A stretch of 46,740 nt of DNA from Pseudomonas sp. 10-1B (GCF_000935045.1 NZ_JYKS01000055.1:1-46740); one strand, 5' to 3'; positions 8,837-16,595 are shown, counted from the first letter of the stretch. Numbers and translations: made by a program. The notes: generated by a model from the sequence alone, not told the origin.

Positions 8837-10159
8837 TCAGGTCATCTGGATGATGGTCTGCATGATGGTGCTTTCGGTGGAGATGGTCTTGGCGTTGGCC
8901 TGGTAGTTACTTTGCGCCTTGATCAGGTTGACCAGCTCGCCGGTCAGGTCGACGTTGGAATCTTCCAGCGCACCGCCGGCAATCTGGCCCAGGGTGCCGG
9001 TGTCCGGGGCGCCGATCACCGGCACGCCCGAGGCGTAGGACTCTTTCCAAGTGGTGCCACCCATCGGGGTCAGGCCCTGCAGGTTGGCGAAGTTGGCGAT
9101 GGCCACCTGGCCGATAACTTTGTCCTGGCCGTTGGTGAAGTTGGCGAACAGATTACCGCTCTGATCGATGGTCAAGCCCGACAACTCACCAGTGGCAAAA
9201 CCATCCTGGCTTTTGGCGGTGGTGGCGGAAGCGGCGTTGTACTGGGTGGTACCCAGCATATCCATGTTCACCCCGGAAGCATGCGCGATCGCGCCGTTGG
9301 CAGCCCATACGCCGGCGGCATTTTTTTGCGCCGGAATCCAGCCATCCAGGTTGAAGGACTTGTTGGCATTGATGGCCAGACCACCAGGCACCGGCCCCGC
9401 AGTCATCGCAGCGGTATCCAGGGTGCCATCGGACTTGAACGGCAGGGTATTGACCAGCGGCGTCGTCTGAGTCGGATCAGCCGGGTTGCGCCCATCGACG
9501 GTGGTATACATGGTCCAGGAGTTGCTGCCGGCATCCTTGACGAAATACTGATTCAGCTGGTGCGCATTGCCCTGGCTGTCATACACGTCGGTGTTGAATG
9601 TGTAGTTGTACGTGTTGACGTTGGTCGGGTCGAACGGCGTCTCGGTCGGCGCAGTTGCGCTGGAATTCAGGTTGACCGTCTCGGAAATACGCCCAGTCGG
9701 GTTCGGCGTCAGGTTCGAAGTATCGATCTGCAGGTCGGTGAGAACACCCTGGATGATCTTGCCGTTGCCATCTACTGCATAACCTTGCAGCTTGGCACCC
9801 GAGGAGCTGACCACATAACCATCTTTGTCACTGTAGAAGGCACCGGCACGGGTGTAGATTTTCGAGCCGTTGTCGTTCAGGGCAAAAAAGCCGTTGCCAT
9901 CGATGGCCATGTCCAGCGCCTGGCCAGTGCCATTGATGTTGCCCGGGGTGAACAACTGCGACACCGCAGCGGTCTTCACGCCACTACCAATCACGGTCTT
10001 GCCCGCGCTGGTACCACGGACGGAGTTGGAATACTGATCAGCGAACTCGGCGCGCGACGATTTGAAACCGGTGGTGGCGACGTTGGCAATGTTGTTGCCG
10101 GTAACGTTCAGGGCCTTGTTCGCTGCGTAGAGGCCGCTAAGGCCGATGTTGAAAGACAT
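8837..10159 (-). CDS. flgE: Flagellar hook protein FlgE
   Basis: FlgE polymerises to form the hook, the universal joint between rod and filament. The 440-residue product has the axial N-terminal motif NVTGNNIANVATTGFKSSR, the conserved AIDGNGFFAL block, and the C-terminal SNVDLTGELVNLIKAQSNYQ. It is slightly longer than enteric FlgE (about 402), within the range for Pseudomonas. It lies 28 nt after flgD and ends the flgBCDE run; a REP palindrome follows. Confidence 0.97.
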   Translation of the reverse strand: MSFNIGLSGLYAANKALNVTGNNIANVATTGFKSSRAEFADQYSNSVRGTSAGKTVIGSGVKTAAVSQLFTPGNINGTGQALDMAIDGNGFFALNDNGSKIYTRAGAFYSDKDGYVVSSSGAKLQGYAVDGNGKIIQGVLTDLQIDTSNLTPNPTGRISETVNLNSSATAPTETPFDPTNVNTYNYTFNTDVYDSQGNAHQLNQYFVKDAGSNSWTMYTTVDGRNPADPTQTTPLVNTLPFKSDGTLDTAAMTAGPVPGGLAINANKSFNLDGWIPAQKNAAGVWAANGAIAHASGVNMDMLGTTQYNAASATTAKSQDGFATGELSGLTIDQSGNLFANFTNGQDKVIGQVAIANFANLQGLTPMGGTTWKESYASGVPVIGAPDTGTLGQIAGGALEDSNVDLTGELVNLIKAQSNYQANAKTISTESTIMQTIIQMT

Positions 10160-10187
10160 GTGCTACTCCTGTCGGTGTGCTTGGGCC

Positions 10188-10889
10188 CTAGATGCCAATG
10201 CTCTGAATTTTGGAAAGCGCAATACTGCCCAGCCCTGCGAGGTTGAGCGTCATTTCCGAACCGTTGGTGCCCATGGTCACGCTGGTGACCGTGGCTGGCA
10301 GGTTGGTGGTCATGGTCGTGGCCGTGCCCTCGATCGAAGCGGTGGCCTTGAAGGTGTAAGTACCCGCGGCCAGCGCCTCGCCATCGTCATCCAGGCCATC
10401 CCAGGTAAAATCGATCTTGCCGGCCTTCTGGCTACCCAGGTCGATGGTGCGCACCAGCTTGTCGTCCTTGTCGTACACACCCACCGAGGTGGCAGTGCTG
10501 GACGAGGTCAGGTTGACCGAGCCTTGGAAGTCCTTGCTGGTGTCGACCACGGCCTTGTCGGTCTCGACGATCACATTGCGCCCGACCAGCGACGAGGCCT
10601 GCAGAGCCTGGGAAGATTGCAGCCCGGCAGCGATATACAGCACCGAATCATTGAGCGACTGCATGCTTTCGAGGCTGCTGAACTGCGCCAGCTGGGCCAC
10701 GAACTCGCCGTTTTCCTGCGGATCGAGCGGGTTCTGGTTCTGCATCTGGGTAACCAGCAACTGCAGGAACGCATCCTTGCCCAAGGCACTGCCGGCAGCG
10801 CCGGTATTGTCATTGCTCTTGCTTTGCTGTTTCTGCAGCGAGGTCAGGTAAGCGCTACCGACATCGCTGGTGGAATTGGTGGTGGTCAT
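10188..10889 (-). CDS. flgD: Flagellar hook capping/scaffold protein FlgD
   Basis: FlgD caps the growing hook and is needed for FlgE polymerisation, but is absent from the finished structure. The 233 residues include the conserved N-terminal block LGKDAFLQLLVTQMQNQNPL and a C-terminal Ig-like/Tudor region (about 110-225) with VRTIDLGSQKAG and FTWDGLDDDG. It follows flgC by 12 nt and precedes flgE by 28 nt. Intact and of usual length. Confidence 0.96.
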   Translation of the reverse strand: MTTTNSTSDVGSAYLTSLQKQQSKSNDNTGAAGSALGKDAFLQLLVTQMQNQNPLDPQENGEFVAQLAQFSSLESMQSLNDSVLYIAAGLQSSQALQASSLVGRNVIVETDKAVVDTSKDFQGSVNLTSSSTATSVGVYDKDDKLVRTIDLGSQKAGKIDFTWDGLDDDGEALAAGTYTFKATASIEGTATTMTTNLPATVTSVTMGTNGSEMTLNLAGLGSIALSKIQSIGI

Positions 10890-10901
10890 GTCGGCTTCCT
10901 A

Positions 10902-11345
10902 TCACTGCCCCAGGGTCAGCACTTTCTGCATCATGCTCTTGGCCGTGTTCATCAGCTCGGCGTTGGTCTGGAACGCACGGCTGGCGGAGATCATGTCGGC
11001 CATCTCCTCGACCACGTTGACGTTCGGGTAGTAGACGTAGCCGTCCTTGTTCGCCGCCGGGTGATTGGGCTCGTAGCGCGCTTCCAGGTTGCTCTGGTCC
11101 TCGACGATGCCTTTTACCTGCACGCCCTGCCCTGCTTCGCCCTGGTCTTCGAACAGCGACTGGCTGCTGCCGGCCTGGGTATTCTGGAAGGTGGTGGCGA
11201 ACACCGGGTGGCGCGCGCGGTAGGTCTGGTCGATGCTCGAAGACACGGTCTCGGCGTTGGCGATGTTGGAAGCGACGGTGTTCAGGCGCGTGTTCTGCGC
11301 ACTCATGCCGCTACCGGCAATGTTGAAGACACTGGAAAGGGACAT
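10902..11345 (-). CDS. flgC: Flagellar proximal rod protein FlgC
   Basis: FlgC is a proximal rod subunit. The 147-residue protein contains AQNTRLNTVASNIANAETV and the C-terminal NVNVVEEMADMISASRAFQ, the paired axial signatures. I prefer the ATG at 11345 (MSLSSVFNIAG) over one two codons upstream, because GGAG lies 7 nt before it and the family starts there. It is 2 nt from the flgB stop, so translation is probably coupled. Confidence 0.96.
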   Translation of the reverse strand: MSLSSVFNIAGSGMSAQNTRLNTVASNIANAETVSSSIDQTYRARHPVFATTFQNTQAGSSQSLFEDQGEAGQGVQVKGIVEDQSNLEARYEPNHPAANKDGYVYYPNVNVVEEMADMISASRAFQTNAELMNTAKSMMQKVLTLGQ

Positions 11346-11347
11346 GG

Positions 11348-11755
11348 TCATTCTCCCCGCAGGGCCGAAACCAGCCCTTTGAATTTACTGTTGAGCAAGG
11401 TGAAGCTGGCCTGGAAGCCGATGGCGTTTTCGGTGTAGTTCGATTGCTCGATCTGCGCGTCCACGGTGTTCTGGTCGATCGAAGGCTGCAGCGGCGTGCG
11501 GTACTTGAGGGTATCGTCGGCCATGGCCAGGCCATCGGCCTCGATGTGGCGGCTGTTGGTACGTTCAAGGCTGAAGCGGCCGCTCTGCTGCTTGTCGCTT
11601 TCGGCGGCGAGCACCGAGGCGAAGTCCATGTCACGCGCCTTGTAGTTGGGCGTGTCGGCGTTGGCGATGTTGTTGGCCAGCACTTCAGCGCGCTGGGCGC
11701 GGAAGCCCAGGGCCTTTTCGTGAATGCCAAGCGCCTTGTCGAAGCTGATGCTCAT
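11348..11755 (-). CDS. flgB: Flagellar proximal rod protein FlgB
   Basis: FlgB is the most proximal rod subunit and first gene of flgBCDE. The true start is the ATG at 11755 (MSISFDKALGIHEKALGF), giving 135 residues, the usual length; the frame remains open upstream to 12187 but that part reads through the promoter and a REP element. The axial motif AEVLANNIANADTPNYKARD is present. A strong sigma-54-type promoter lies 50-65 nt upstream. Confidence 0.96.
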   Translation of the reverse strand: MSISFDKALGIHEKALGFRAQRAEVLANNIANADTPNYKARDMDFASVLAAESDKQQSGRFSLERTNSRHIEADGLAMADDTLKYRTPLQPSIDQNTVDAQIEQSNYTENAIGFQASFTLLNSKFKGLVSALRGE

Positions 11756-11804
11756 GTCGGGGAAACCTTCGGAGGTTGACCGGAATATCGTTGGGCAAGG
11801 TATA

Positions 11805-11820
11805 GCAAGGGCTGTGCCAA
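11805..11820 (-). promoter_or_regulatory. Sigma-54 promoter of flgBCDE
   Basis: On the minus strand the site reads TTGGCACAGCCCTTGC followed by TA. This matches the -24/-12 consensus TGGCAC-N5-TTGC fully in the conserved bases. The predicted start falls near 11793, about 38 nt before the flgB ATG. Sigma-54 control of flgBCDE with the FleSR system is established for Pseudomonas. Confidence 0.85.
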
Positions 11821-11883
11821 CCAATGAAAAGCCCGTAAATACAGGGTTGCGAGACGGAATGCTGTCAGGGTGATGCCAGAAAA

Positions 11884-11952
11884 GCGGCAAAGGCCTTCCG
11901 CCTTGAGCGGCGAAAGCGGCAATTGATAGGCGGCAAAAGCGGCAAAACAAAA
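11884..11952. repeat. Three 23-nt tandem repeats with GCGGCAA motifs upstream of flgB
   Basis: GCGGCAA occurs at 11884, 11916, 11930 and 11939, with a one-base variant GCGGCGA at 11907. The starts at 11884, 11907 and 11930 are exactly 23 nt apart, and in the latter two units a second copy follows 9 nt later. The array lies about 65-130 nt upstream of the flgB sigma-54 promoter, where an enhancer-binding activator would sit. The rest of 11756-12081 holds this array, the promoter and a REP element; no gene is seen. Confidence 0.6.
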
Positions 11953-11977
11953 AATTGACGTCAGCTATTTTCCTCCA

Positions 11978-12082
11978 CCGGCCTCTTCGCGGGCATGCCC
12001 GCTCCCACCTCGACCGCATCAGCCTCAAGCCCTGTGCAGTATCTGTGGGAGCTGGCTTGCCGGCGATGAGGCCAGCACAGGC
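11978..12082. repeat. Composite REP element between cheR and flgB
   Basis: This holds two P. putida-type REP cores: CTCTTCGCGGGCATGCCCGC near 11983 and GGGAGCTGGCTTGCCGG near 12048. Between them (12006-12041) is a 36-nt sequence also found beside REP palindromes at 25663 and 30659. The outer ends (GGCCTC and GATGAGGCC) are inverted copies. It sits beside the cheR terminator. Confidence 0.7.
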
Positions 12083-12118
12083 AAACAAAAAGGCCGGCAA
12101 CTTTCTCTGCCGGCCTTC
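12082..12118 (-). terminator. Rho-independent terminator of cheR
   Basis: Read on the minus strand, a 10-bp stem AAGGCCGGCA/TGCCGGCCTT with an 8-nt loop is followed by TTTGTTTG, directly after the cheR stop. Confidence 0.8.
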
Positions 12119-12122
12119 TGCC

Positions 12123-12950
12123 CTACTTGGCCTGGTAGATGATCCCCGGGCTGCACTGCACCATCTGGTAATGGTCCGGCAACCCATTCAGCGCCTCCGA
12201 AGCCCCCAGAAACAGGTACCCCCCCGGCTTCAAGGTACTGTGAATGCGCAACAGGATGTCCTTCTTCACCTGTGCCGAGAAGTAGATCAGCACGTTGCGG
12301 CAGAACACGATGTCGAACTTGCCCAGGCTGGCATAGCTGTCCAGCAGGTTGAACGAGCGGAACTCGACGCGGCTGCGAATGGCCGGCTTGACCGCCCAGC
12401 GCCCCGGCCCCTTGGGGTCGAAGTAGCGCTGCAGGCGCTCCTGGGACAAGCCGCGGGCAATCGCCAGGCTGTCGTACTCGCCGGTCTTGCAGTTGGTCAG
12501 CATACTGCCGGACAGGTCGGTGGCGACGATCTGTGCACCCATCTTCAACTGGCCGAGGTTGCTGCGCTCGAACTCGTCGATGGCCATCGAGATGGAATAC
12601 GGCTCTTGCCCCGACGAACAGGCCGCCGACCACATGCGCAGGCGCTGGCCGGGGTTGTTGCGGATGAACTCCGGAATCACCTTGTTCTTCAGCACTTCGA
12701 ACGGGTAGGTGTCGCGAAACCACAAGGTCTCGTTGGTGGTCATGGCATCGACCACCTGCTCGCGCAAACCGCCGCGCGGTTGGGCCTGGATGCGCTGCAC
12801 CAGCTCGCCCAGGCTCTTGATGCCCTGTTGCTCCATCAGCTTGTTGAGACGGCTGGAGACCAGGTACTGCTTATTCTCGCCCAGCAGGATGCCACAGGCT
12901 TTCTCCAGGAAGACCCGGAACTGTTCGAAATCCAAATTACCCGTAGACAC
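12123..12950 (-). CDS. cheR: Chemotaxis protein methyltransferase CheR
   Basis: CheR methylates glutamates of chemoreceptors using S-adenosylmethionine, setting adaptation in chemotaxis. The 275-residue protein has an N-terminal all-helical CheR domain (about 1-85) and a C-terminal Rossmann-type methyltransferase domain with the SAM-binding segment SAACSSGQEPYS and the RNVLIYF motif. It lies 49 nt after cheV and ends at a clear terminator, so cheV-cheR forms a two-gene unit beside the flagellar operons, as in other Pseudomonas. Genomes of this group carry several cheR paralogues. Confidence 0.93.
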   Translation of the reverse strand: MSTGNLDFEQFRVFLEKACGILLGENKQYLVSSRLNKLMEQQGIKSLGELVQRIQAQPRGGLREQVVDAMTTNETLWFRDTYPFEVLKNKVIPEFIRNNPGQRLRMWSAACSSGQEPYSISMAIDEFERSNLGQLKMGAQIVATDLSGSMLTNCKTGEYDSLAIARGLSQERLQRYFDPKGPGRWAVKPAIRSRVEFRSFNLLDSYASLGKFDIVFCRNVLIYFSAQVKKDILLRIHSTLKPGGYLFLGASEALNGLPDHYQMVQCSPGIIYQAK

Positions 12951-12999
12951 TACTGCCGCCTCTTTTCAATCACTGGTGCCAGGGCCTGCCCCGGCTGCT

Positions 13000-13929
13000 T
13001 CAATGCGTTGCCTTGATCCGGTCGACCACCCGCTGGGCCAAGTCGTCCGGCTTGAACTTGGCCAGGAAGTCATCGGCACCGACCTTCTTGACCATCGCCT
13101 GGTTGAATACCCCGGAAAGCGAAGTATGCAGGCAGATGTGCAATTTTTGCATGCGCGGGTCGCTGCGGATCTCTGCCGTTAGCGTATAGCCGTCCATTTC
13201 CGGCATTTCAATGTCCGAGATCATCATCAGGAACTCTTCTTCCGGCTTTTTGCCCTCGTCCACCAGCTGACGCAGGTAGTTCAGGGCCTGGCGGCCGTCA
13301 TTGAGCGCCACCACCTCGACCCCCACGGTCTGCAGGCAACGGCTGACCTGCTTGCGCGCCACCGACGAATCGTCGACGGTCAGCACCCGCAGCAGCACGG
13401 CCTTGTCCTGCACCTCGGCATCGATCACCCCGGCCGATACCGCCTCGGACGACGGCGACACTTCGGCCAGCACCTTTTCCACGTCGATGATCTCGACCAT
13501 GCGGTTGTCCACCCGGGTGACCGCGGTCAGGTAGTGGTCACGGCCGGTGCCCTTGGGTGGCGGATGGATTTCTTCCCAGTTCATGTTGACGATGCGCTCC
13601 ACCGAGTGCACCAGGAAGCCCTGGGTCTTGGTGTTGTACTCGGTGATGATCACGAAGCTGTTGCGCGTGTCTTCCTGCAGTGGCCGCAACCCGGTGGCCA
13701 TCGACAAGTCGAGGATCGGGATGGTCGCCCCGCGAATATTGGCAACGCCACGCACCACCGGGTGCGCCTTGGGCAACAGGGTAAGCGCAGGGCATTGCAG
13801 CACTTCCCTGACCTTGAACACGTTGATGCCGTAAAGCTGCTCGCCATTGAGGCGGAACAGCAGCAATTCCAGGCGATTCTGCCCCACCAGTTGCGTGCGC
13901 TGGTTGACCGAATCCATAACACTCGCCAT
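13000..13929 (-). CDS. cheV: Chemotaxis coupling protein CheV (CheW-receiver fusion)
   Basis: CheV couples chemoreceptors to CheA and can be phosphorylated, tuning the signal. The 309-residue product has a CheW-like domain (about 15-160) and a response-regulator receiver domain (about 180-305). The receiver keeps the acidic pair D186/D187 (TVDDSS) and the phospho-acceptor D239 in ISDIEMPEMDG. AAAGGAG precedes the ATG. It is divergent from flgA across 77 nt and is followed by cheR. A sigma-28-like promoter may overlap the flgA promoter in that gap. Confidence 0.95.
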   Translation of the reverse strand: MASVMDSVNQRTQLVGQNRLELLLFRLNGEQLYGINVFKVREVLQCPALTLLPKAHPVVRGVANIRGATIPILDLSMATGLRPLQEDTRNSFVIITEYNTKTQGFLVHSVERIVNMNWEEIHPPPKGTGRDHYLTAVTRVDNRMVEIIDVEKVLAEVSPSSEAVSAGVIDAEVQDKAVLLRVLTVDDSSVARKQVSRCLQTVGVEVVALNDGRQALNYLRQLVDEGKKPEEEFLMMISDIEMPEMDGYTLTAEIRSDPRMQKLHICLHTSLSGVFNQAMVKKVGADDFLAKFKPDDLAQRVVDRIKATH

Positions 13930-13974
13930 GCCAGACTCCTTTACATTTCAGCCTTTCGTTGCAACTCAGGTAGC

Positions 13975-14001
13975 GAGTCGGCACGGGCTTTGCTTTTTTG
14001 A
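13975..14001 (-). promoter_or_regulatory. Possible sigma-28 (FliA) promoter of cheV
   Basis: On the minus strand TCAA, 15 nt, GCCGACTC can be read; the consensus is TAAA-N15-GCCGATAA, so 8 of 12 positions match with exact spacing. It overlaps the plus-strand sigma-54 site of flgA. Position is right for cheV, but the match is modest. Confidence 0.3.
13978..13993 (+). promoter_or_regulatory. Sigma-54 promoter before flgA
   Basis: TCGGCACGGGCTTTGC followed by TTTTTT matches the -24/-12 sigma-54 element (GGCACG-N4-TTGC). The predicted start is near 14005, only about 2 nt before the ATG used for flgA, which leaves almost no leader. Confidence 0.65.
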
Positions 14002-14006
14002 GCGTC

Positions 14007-14759
14007 ATGTACACGAAAACGACATTTTCCCGACGATTGACGCGCCTGCTGACTGGCTCGCTGGCCACGCTGTGCCTGCTGGCGCCCGGCGTTCGCACTG
14101 TAGCGGACGCGTTCACCATGCCTGAACAGCTTATCGGTGTCACCCAAGGGTTTCTTGAATTCACCGTCGAAGATTACCTTGCCAGCACCCAGACCGCCGG
14201 CCGCTACGAGATCCAGGTCAACCCGCTGGATCCGCGCCTGCGCATGCCACTGTGCAGCCAGCAACTGGACGCTTCGCTGGAAAGCCCGGCCCAACCACTG
14301 GGCCGGGTGACGGTACGGGTGCGCTGCAACGGCACGGCGCCATGGACCGTGTTCGTGCCGGCCACCGTGCGGCTGTTCCGCGACGTGGTGGTGGTGACCC
14401 GCCCGCTCAAGCGCGACAATGTGGTGGGCGAAGGCGACGTGGCCCTGCGCGAGCGCGATGTCGGCACGCTGGGCCAGGGCTTTCTGACCGAACTGGACCA
14501 GGCAGTGGGCATGAAGATGCTGCGCCCCACGGTGATCGACCAGGTGCTCACCCCGCAACATCTGGAACAGGCCGAAGTGGTGCGCAAGGGCGACCACGTG
14601 GTGATCATCGCCCGCAGTGGCAGCCTGAGCGTGCGCATGCCCGGCGAGGCCCTGAGCAAGGGCGGCCTGAGCGAGCAAATCCGGGTACGCAACCTGAATT
14701 CCAAACGGGTGGTCAAGGCCAGGGTAACCGGCCCCGGCCAGGTCGAGGTGAGTATGTAG
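14007..14759 (+). CDS. flgA: P-ring assembly chaperone FlgA
   Basis: FlgA is a periplasmic chaperone for P-ring (FlgI) assembly. The 250-residue protein has an N-terminal signal peptide (basic RRLTR, then a hydrophobic run to about residue 33) and a C-terminal SAF-like/ChapFlgA region with DVVVVTRPLKRDNVVGEGDV and VTGPGQVEVSM. The ATG at 14007 is used; a TTG three codons upstream is in frame, and a TTG at 14037 would give a shorter, cleaner signal peptide. The start is uncertain because the sigma-54 promoter lies so close. It heads the plus-strand flgA-flgM-flgN-flgZ series. Confidence 0.9.
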   Translation: MYTKTTFSRRLTRLLTGSLATLCLLAPGVRTVADAFTMPEQLIGVTQGFLEFTVEDYLASTQTAGRYEIQVNPLDPRLRMPLCSQQLDASLESPAQPLGRVTVRVRCNGTAPWTVFVPATVRLFRDVVVVTRPLKRDNVVGEGDVALRERDVGTLGQGFLTELDQAVGMKMLRPTVIDQVLTPQHLEQAEVVRKGDHVVIIARSGSLSVRMPGEALSKGGLSEQIRVRNLNSKRVVKARVTGPGQVEVSM

Positions 14760-14859
14760 CCAGCCGCCAGATTGCGCTGGCGATGAGGAACCGCTTTTCC
14801 TAAACTGTGTCAGAAAACGGGTTGGCGAGCTTGCTGACAGGCAGCGATGCATTTGTGCC

Positions 14860-14886
14860 TAAAGTTTTTTTCGGGTTGGCCGAAAA
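14860..14886 (+). promoter_or_regulatory. Sigma-28 (FliA) promoter of flgM
   Basis: TAAA, 15 nt, GCCGAAAA matches the FliA consensus TAAA-N15-GCCGATAA at 11 of 12 positions, about 37 nt upstream of the flgM ATG. FliA-driven flgM transcription is known in Pseudomonas and closes a feedback loop. Confidence 0.8.
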
Positions 14887-14922
14887 CAAGGCAAGCGTCC
14901 AAATACCCAGAGGTTTCTGATC

Positions 14923-15237
14923 ATGGTCATCGACTTTAGTCGTTTGAATAATTCTCCGTCCGTAACGGGCGGCGTGCGCGGCAACAACGCGCCTGGCAGC
15001 GCCGAAAAACCGGCAGCCAGCCAGGAAGCAGCCAGCGGCACCAGCGCCAGCGGAGAAGCGGTACACCTCAGCCAAGAGGCCCAGCAGTTGCAGAAGATCA
15101 GCGACAAGCTGCGCGACGAGCCAGTAGTCAACAGCGCCCGTGTGGCCCAGTTGAAACAGGCGATCGCCGATGGCAGCTACCAGGTCGATGCCGGCCGGGT
15201 CGCCAGCAAACTGCTCGATTTCGAAGCCCAGCGCTGA
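14923..15237 (+). CDS. flgM: Anti-sigma-28 factor FlgM
   Basis: FlgM binds FliA and blocks late flagellar transcription until the hook is complete, when FlgM is exported. The 104-residue protein begins MVIDFSRLNN, has a disordered Ala/Ser/Gly-rich N-terminal half, and a C-terminal FliA-binding region (about 47-104) with VHLSQEAQQLQKISDKL and VARVAQLKQAI-like helices ending in a YQVDAGRVASKLLDFE segment. AGAGG lies 9 nt before the ATG. flgN follows after 49 nt. Confidence 0.93.
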   Translation: MVIDFSRLNNSPSVTGGVRGNNAPGSAEKPAASQEAASGTSASGEAVHLSQEAQQLQKISDKLRDEPVVNSARVAQLKQAIADGSYQVDAGRVASKLLDFEAQR

Positions 15238-15286
15238 CCGTACGGCGCGCTGACTTCACGGACGCTAGAAAAGCCAAGAGTTAGCC

Positions 15287-15754
15287 ATGCACGACACCAC
15301 CTTGCTGCAACTGATCGAAGATGACATCGCGCCGATGCAGGAACTGCTCGACCTTCTACATCAAGAAGCGATCGCCCTGCATGGCCGCGACATGCCGCTG
15401 CTGGAGCAGATCCTGGCGCGCAAGCAGTCGTTGATCATCTTGCTCGAGCAGCACGGCCAACGCCGCAGCCAACTGCTCGGCAGCCTGGGCCTGAGTGCCG
15501 ACCGTGCCGGTGTGCAGGCGGTGGCCGCGCAATCGCCGCATGGCGAGGCGATGTTGCAGCGGCTGGACATGCTGTCGCAACTGATGGACAACTGCCAGCA
15601 GGTCAACCAGACCAATGGCCGGATCATCCAGGTGCAGCAGCACGTCACCAGCAACCAGATCAGAATCCTTCAGGGTGGCGATTCACCGTCGCTCTACGAC
15701 AGCCGCGGCAGCACCTCGCCGCTGGCCAAGCCACGGGCCCTCAGCCAAGTGTGA
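15287..15754 (+). CDS. flgN: Flagellar export chaperone FlgN
   Basis: FlgN is a cytoplasmic chaperone that keeps FlgK and FlgL ready for export. The 155-residue product is mostly helical, with an N-terminal coiled region (LLQLIEDDIAPMQELLDLL) and the conserved helix ending NQTNGRIIQVQQ. Sequence conservation is low in this family, so placement right after flgM carries part of the call. It is followed by 80 nt before the PilZ gene. Confidence 0.88.
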   Translation: MHDTTLLQLIEDDIAPMQELLDLLHQEAIALHGRDMPLLEQILARKQSLIILLEQHGQRRSQLLGSLGLSADRAGVQAVAAQSPHGEAMLQRLDMLSQLMDNCQQVNQTNGRIIQVQQHVTSNQIRILQGGDSPSLYDSRGSTSPLAKPRALSQV

Positions 15755-15834
15755 TTTTTTCTGTCAAGGCACGGAACATACTGGCAAAATGCCGTTAATT
15801 GCGTGTGTTGCTTTTGCCTGGAGAACGATAAGCC

Positions 15835-16578
15835 GTGTTCAATGAATCCGATGCCCCGCAGCCGCCAAAGGTGTTGAACACCCCCTTGGAAATTGCGGCC
15901 AACTTGCGGCAATTGCAGGAAAGCCACGACCCGCTGATCATCACCTTCCATGACCGCAGCCAGCGTTTCCAGAGCTACGTGGTGCACGTGGACCGCGAAA
16001 GCAACACCCTGGCGCTGGACGAGATGATCCCCCGCGATGGTGAGAAGTTCATCGAGAACGGCGAGCACTTCCGCGTCGAAGGCTTCCACGATGGCGTGCG
16101 CATCGCCTGGGACTGCAACCACGAGCTGAAGATTACCGAAGTCGACGGCCACCGCTGCTACCGCGGCGCCCTGCCGCAAGAGATGACCTACCACCAGCGC
16201 CGCAACGCCTTCCGTGCCGCGCTGAAGCTGTCGCAACTGGTCGATGTCATCCTCGATGGCACCCACCTCAAGGGCAACGGCGCCCTGCGTGGCAAGCTGC
16301 TGGACATCTCCGCCACCGGCTGCAAACTGCGCTTCGAAGGCAATGTAGGGGATCGCCTGCAACTGGGCCAGGTGTACGAGCGCTTCAAGGCGGGCAACCC
16401 GCTGGGCCTGGTCGATACCATGGTCGAGCTGCGCCACCTGCATTTCGAAGAACGCATCAACACCACCTTTGCCGGCGTGCGCTTCCACAACCTCAGCGGC
16501 CAGGGGCAGCGCAAGGTCGAGAGCTTTGTGTACCAGTTGCAGCGCGAGGCGCGGCGGTTCGACAAGGACGACTATTGA
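15835..16578 (+). CDS. flgZ: c-di-GMP-binding flagellar brake protein (YcgR/FlgZ type)
   Basis: This protein slows swimming by acting on the motor when c-di-GMP is high. The 247 residues contain a YcgR N-terminal domain (about 15-115) and a C-terminal PilZ domain (about 120-240) with both c-di-GMP-binding motifs, RNAFR at 123-127 and DISATG at 157-162, so it should bind the nucleotide. The start is GTG at 15835, with GGAG somewhat far upstream. It lies last in the flgA-flgM-flgN series and is closed by a strong terminator. A good -10-like GCCGTTAA lies at 15791, without a matching -35. Confidence 0.92.
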   Translation: MFNESDAPQPPKVLNTPLEIAANLRQLQESHDPLIITFHDRSQRFQSYVVHVDRESNTLALDEMIPRDGEKFIENGEHFRVEGFHDGVRIAWDCNHELKITEVDGHRCYRGALPQEMTYHQRRNAFRAALKLSQLVDVILDGTHLKGNGALRGKLLDISATGCKLRFEGNVGDRLQLGQVYERFKAGNPLGLVDTMVELRHLHFEERINTTFAGVRFHNLSGQGQRKVESFVYQLQREARRFDKDDY

Positions 16579-16595
16579 TCGTTGGCTGAATGCAA

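Noticed and set aside
11756..12187. N-terminal extension of flgB
   Set aside because: It would be translated through the sigma-54 promoter, the repeat array and a REP element. FlgB proteins start at 11755.
15772..15798. Sigma-28 promoter before flgZ
   Set aside because: The -10-like GCCGTTAA is good, but the bases 15 nt upstream (CGGA) do not match TAAA.
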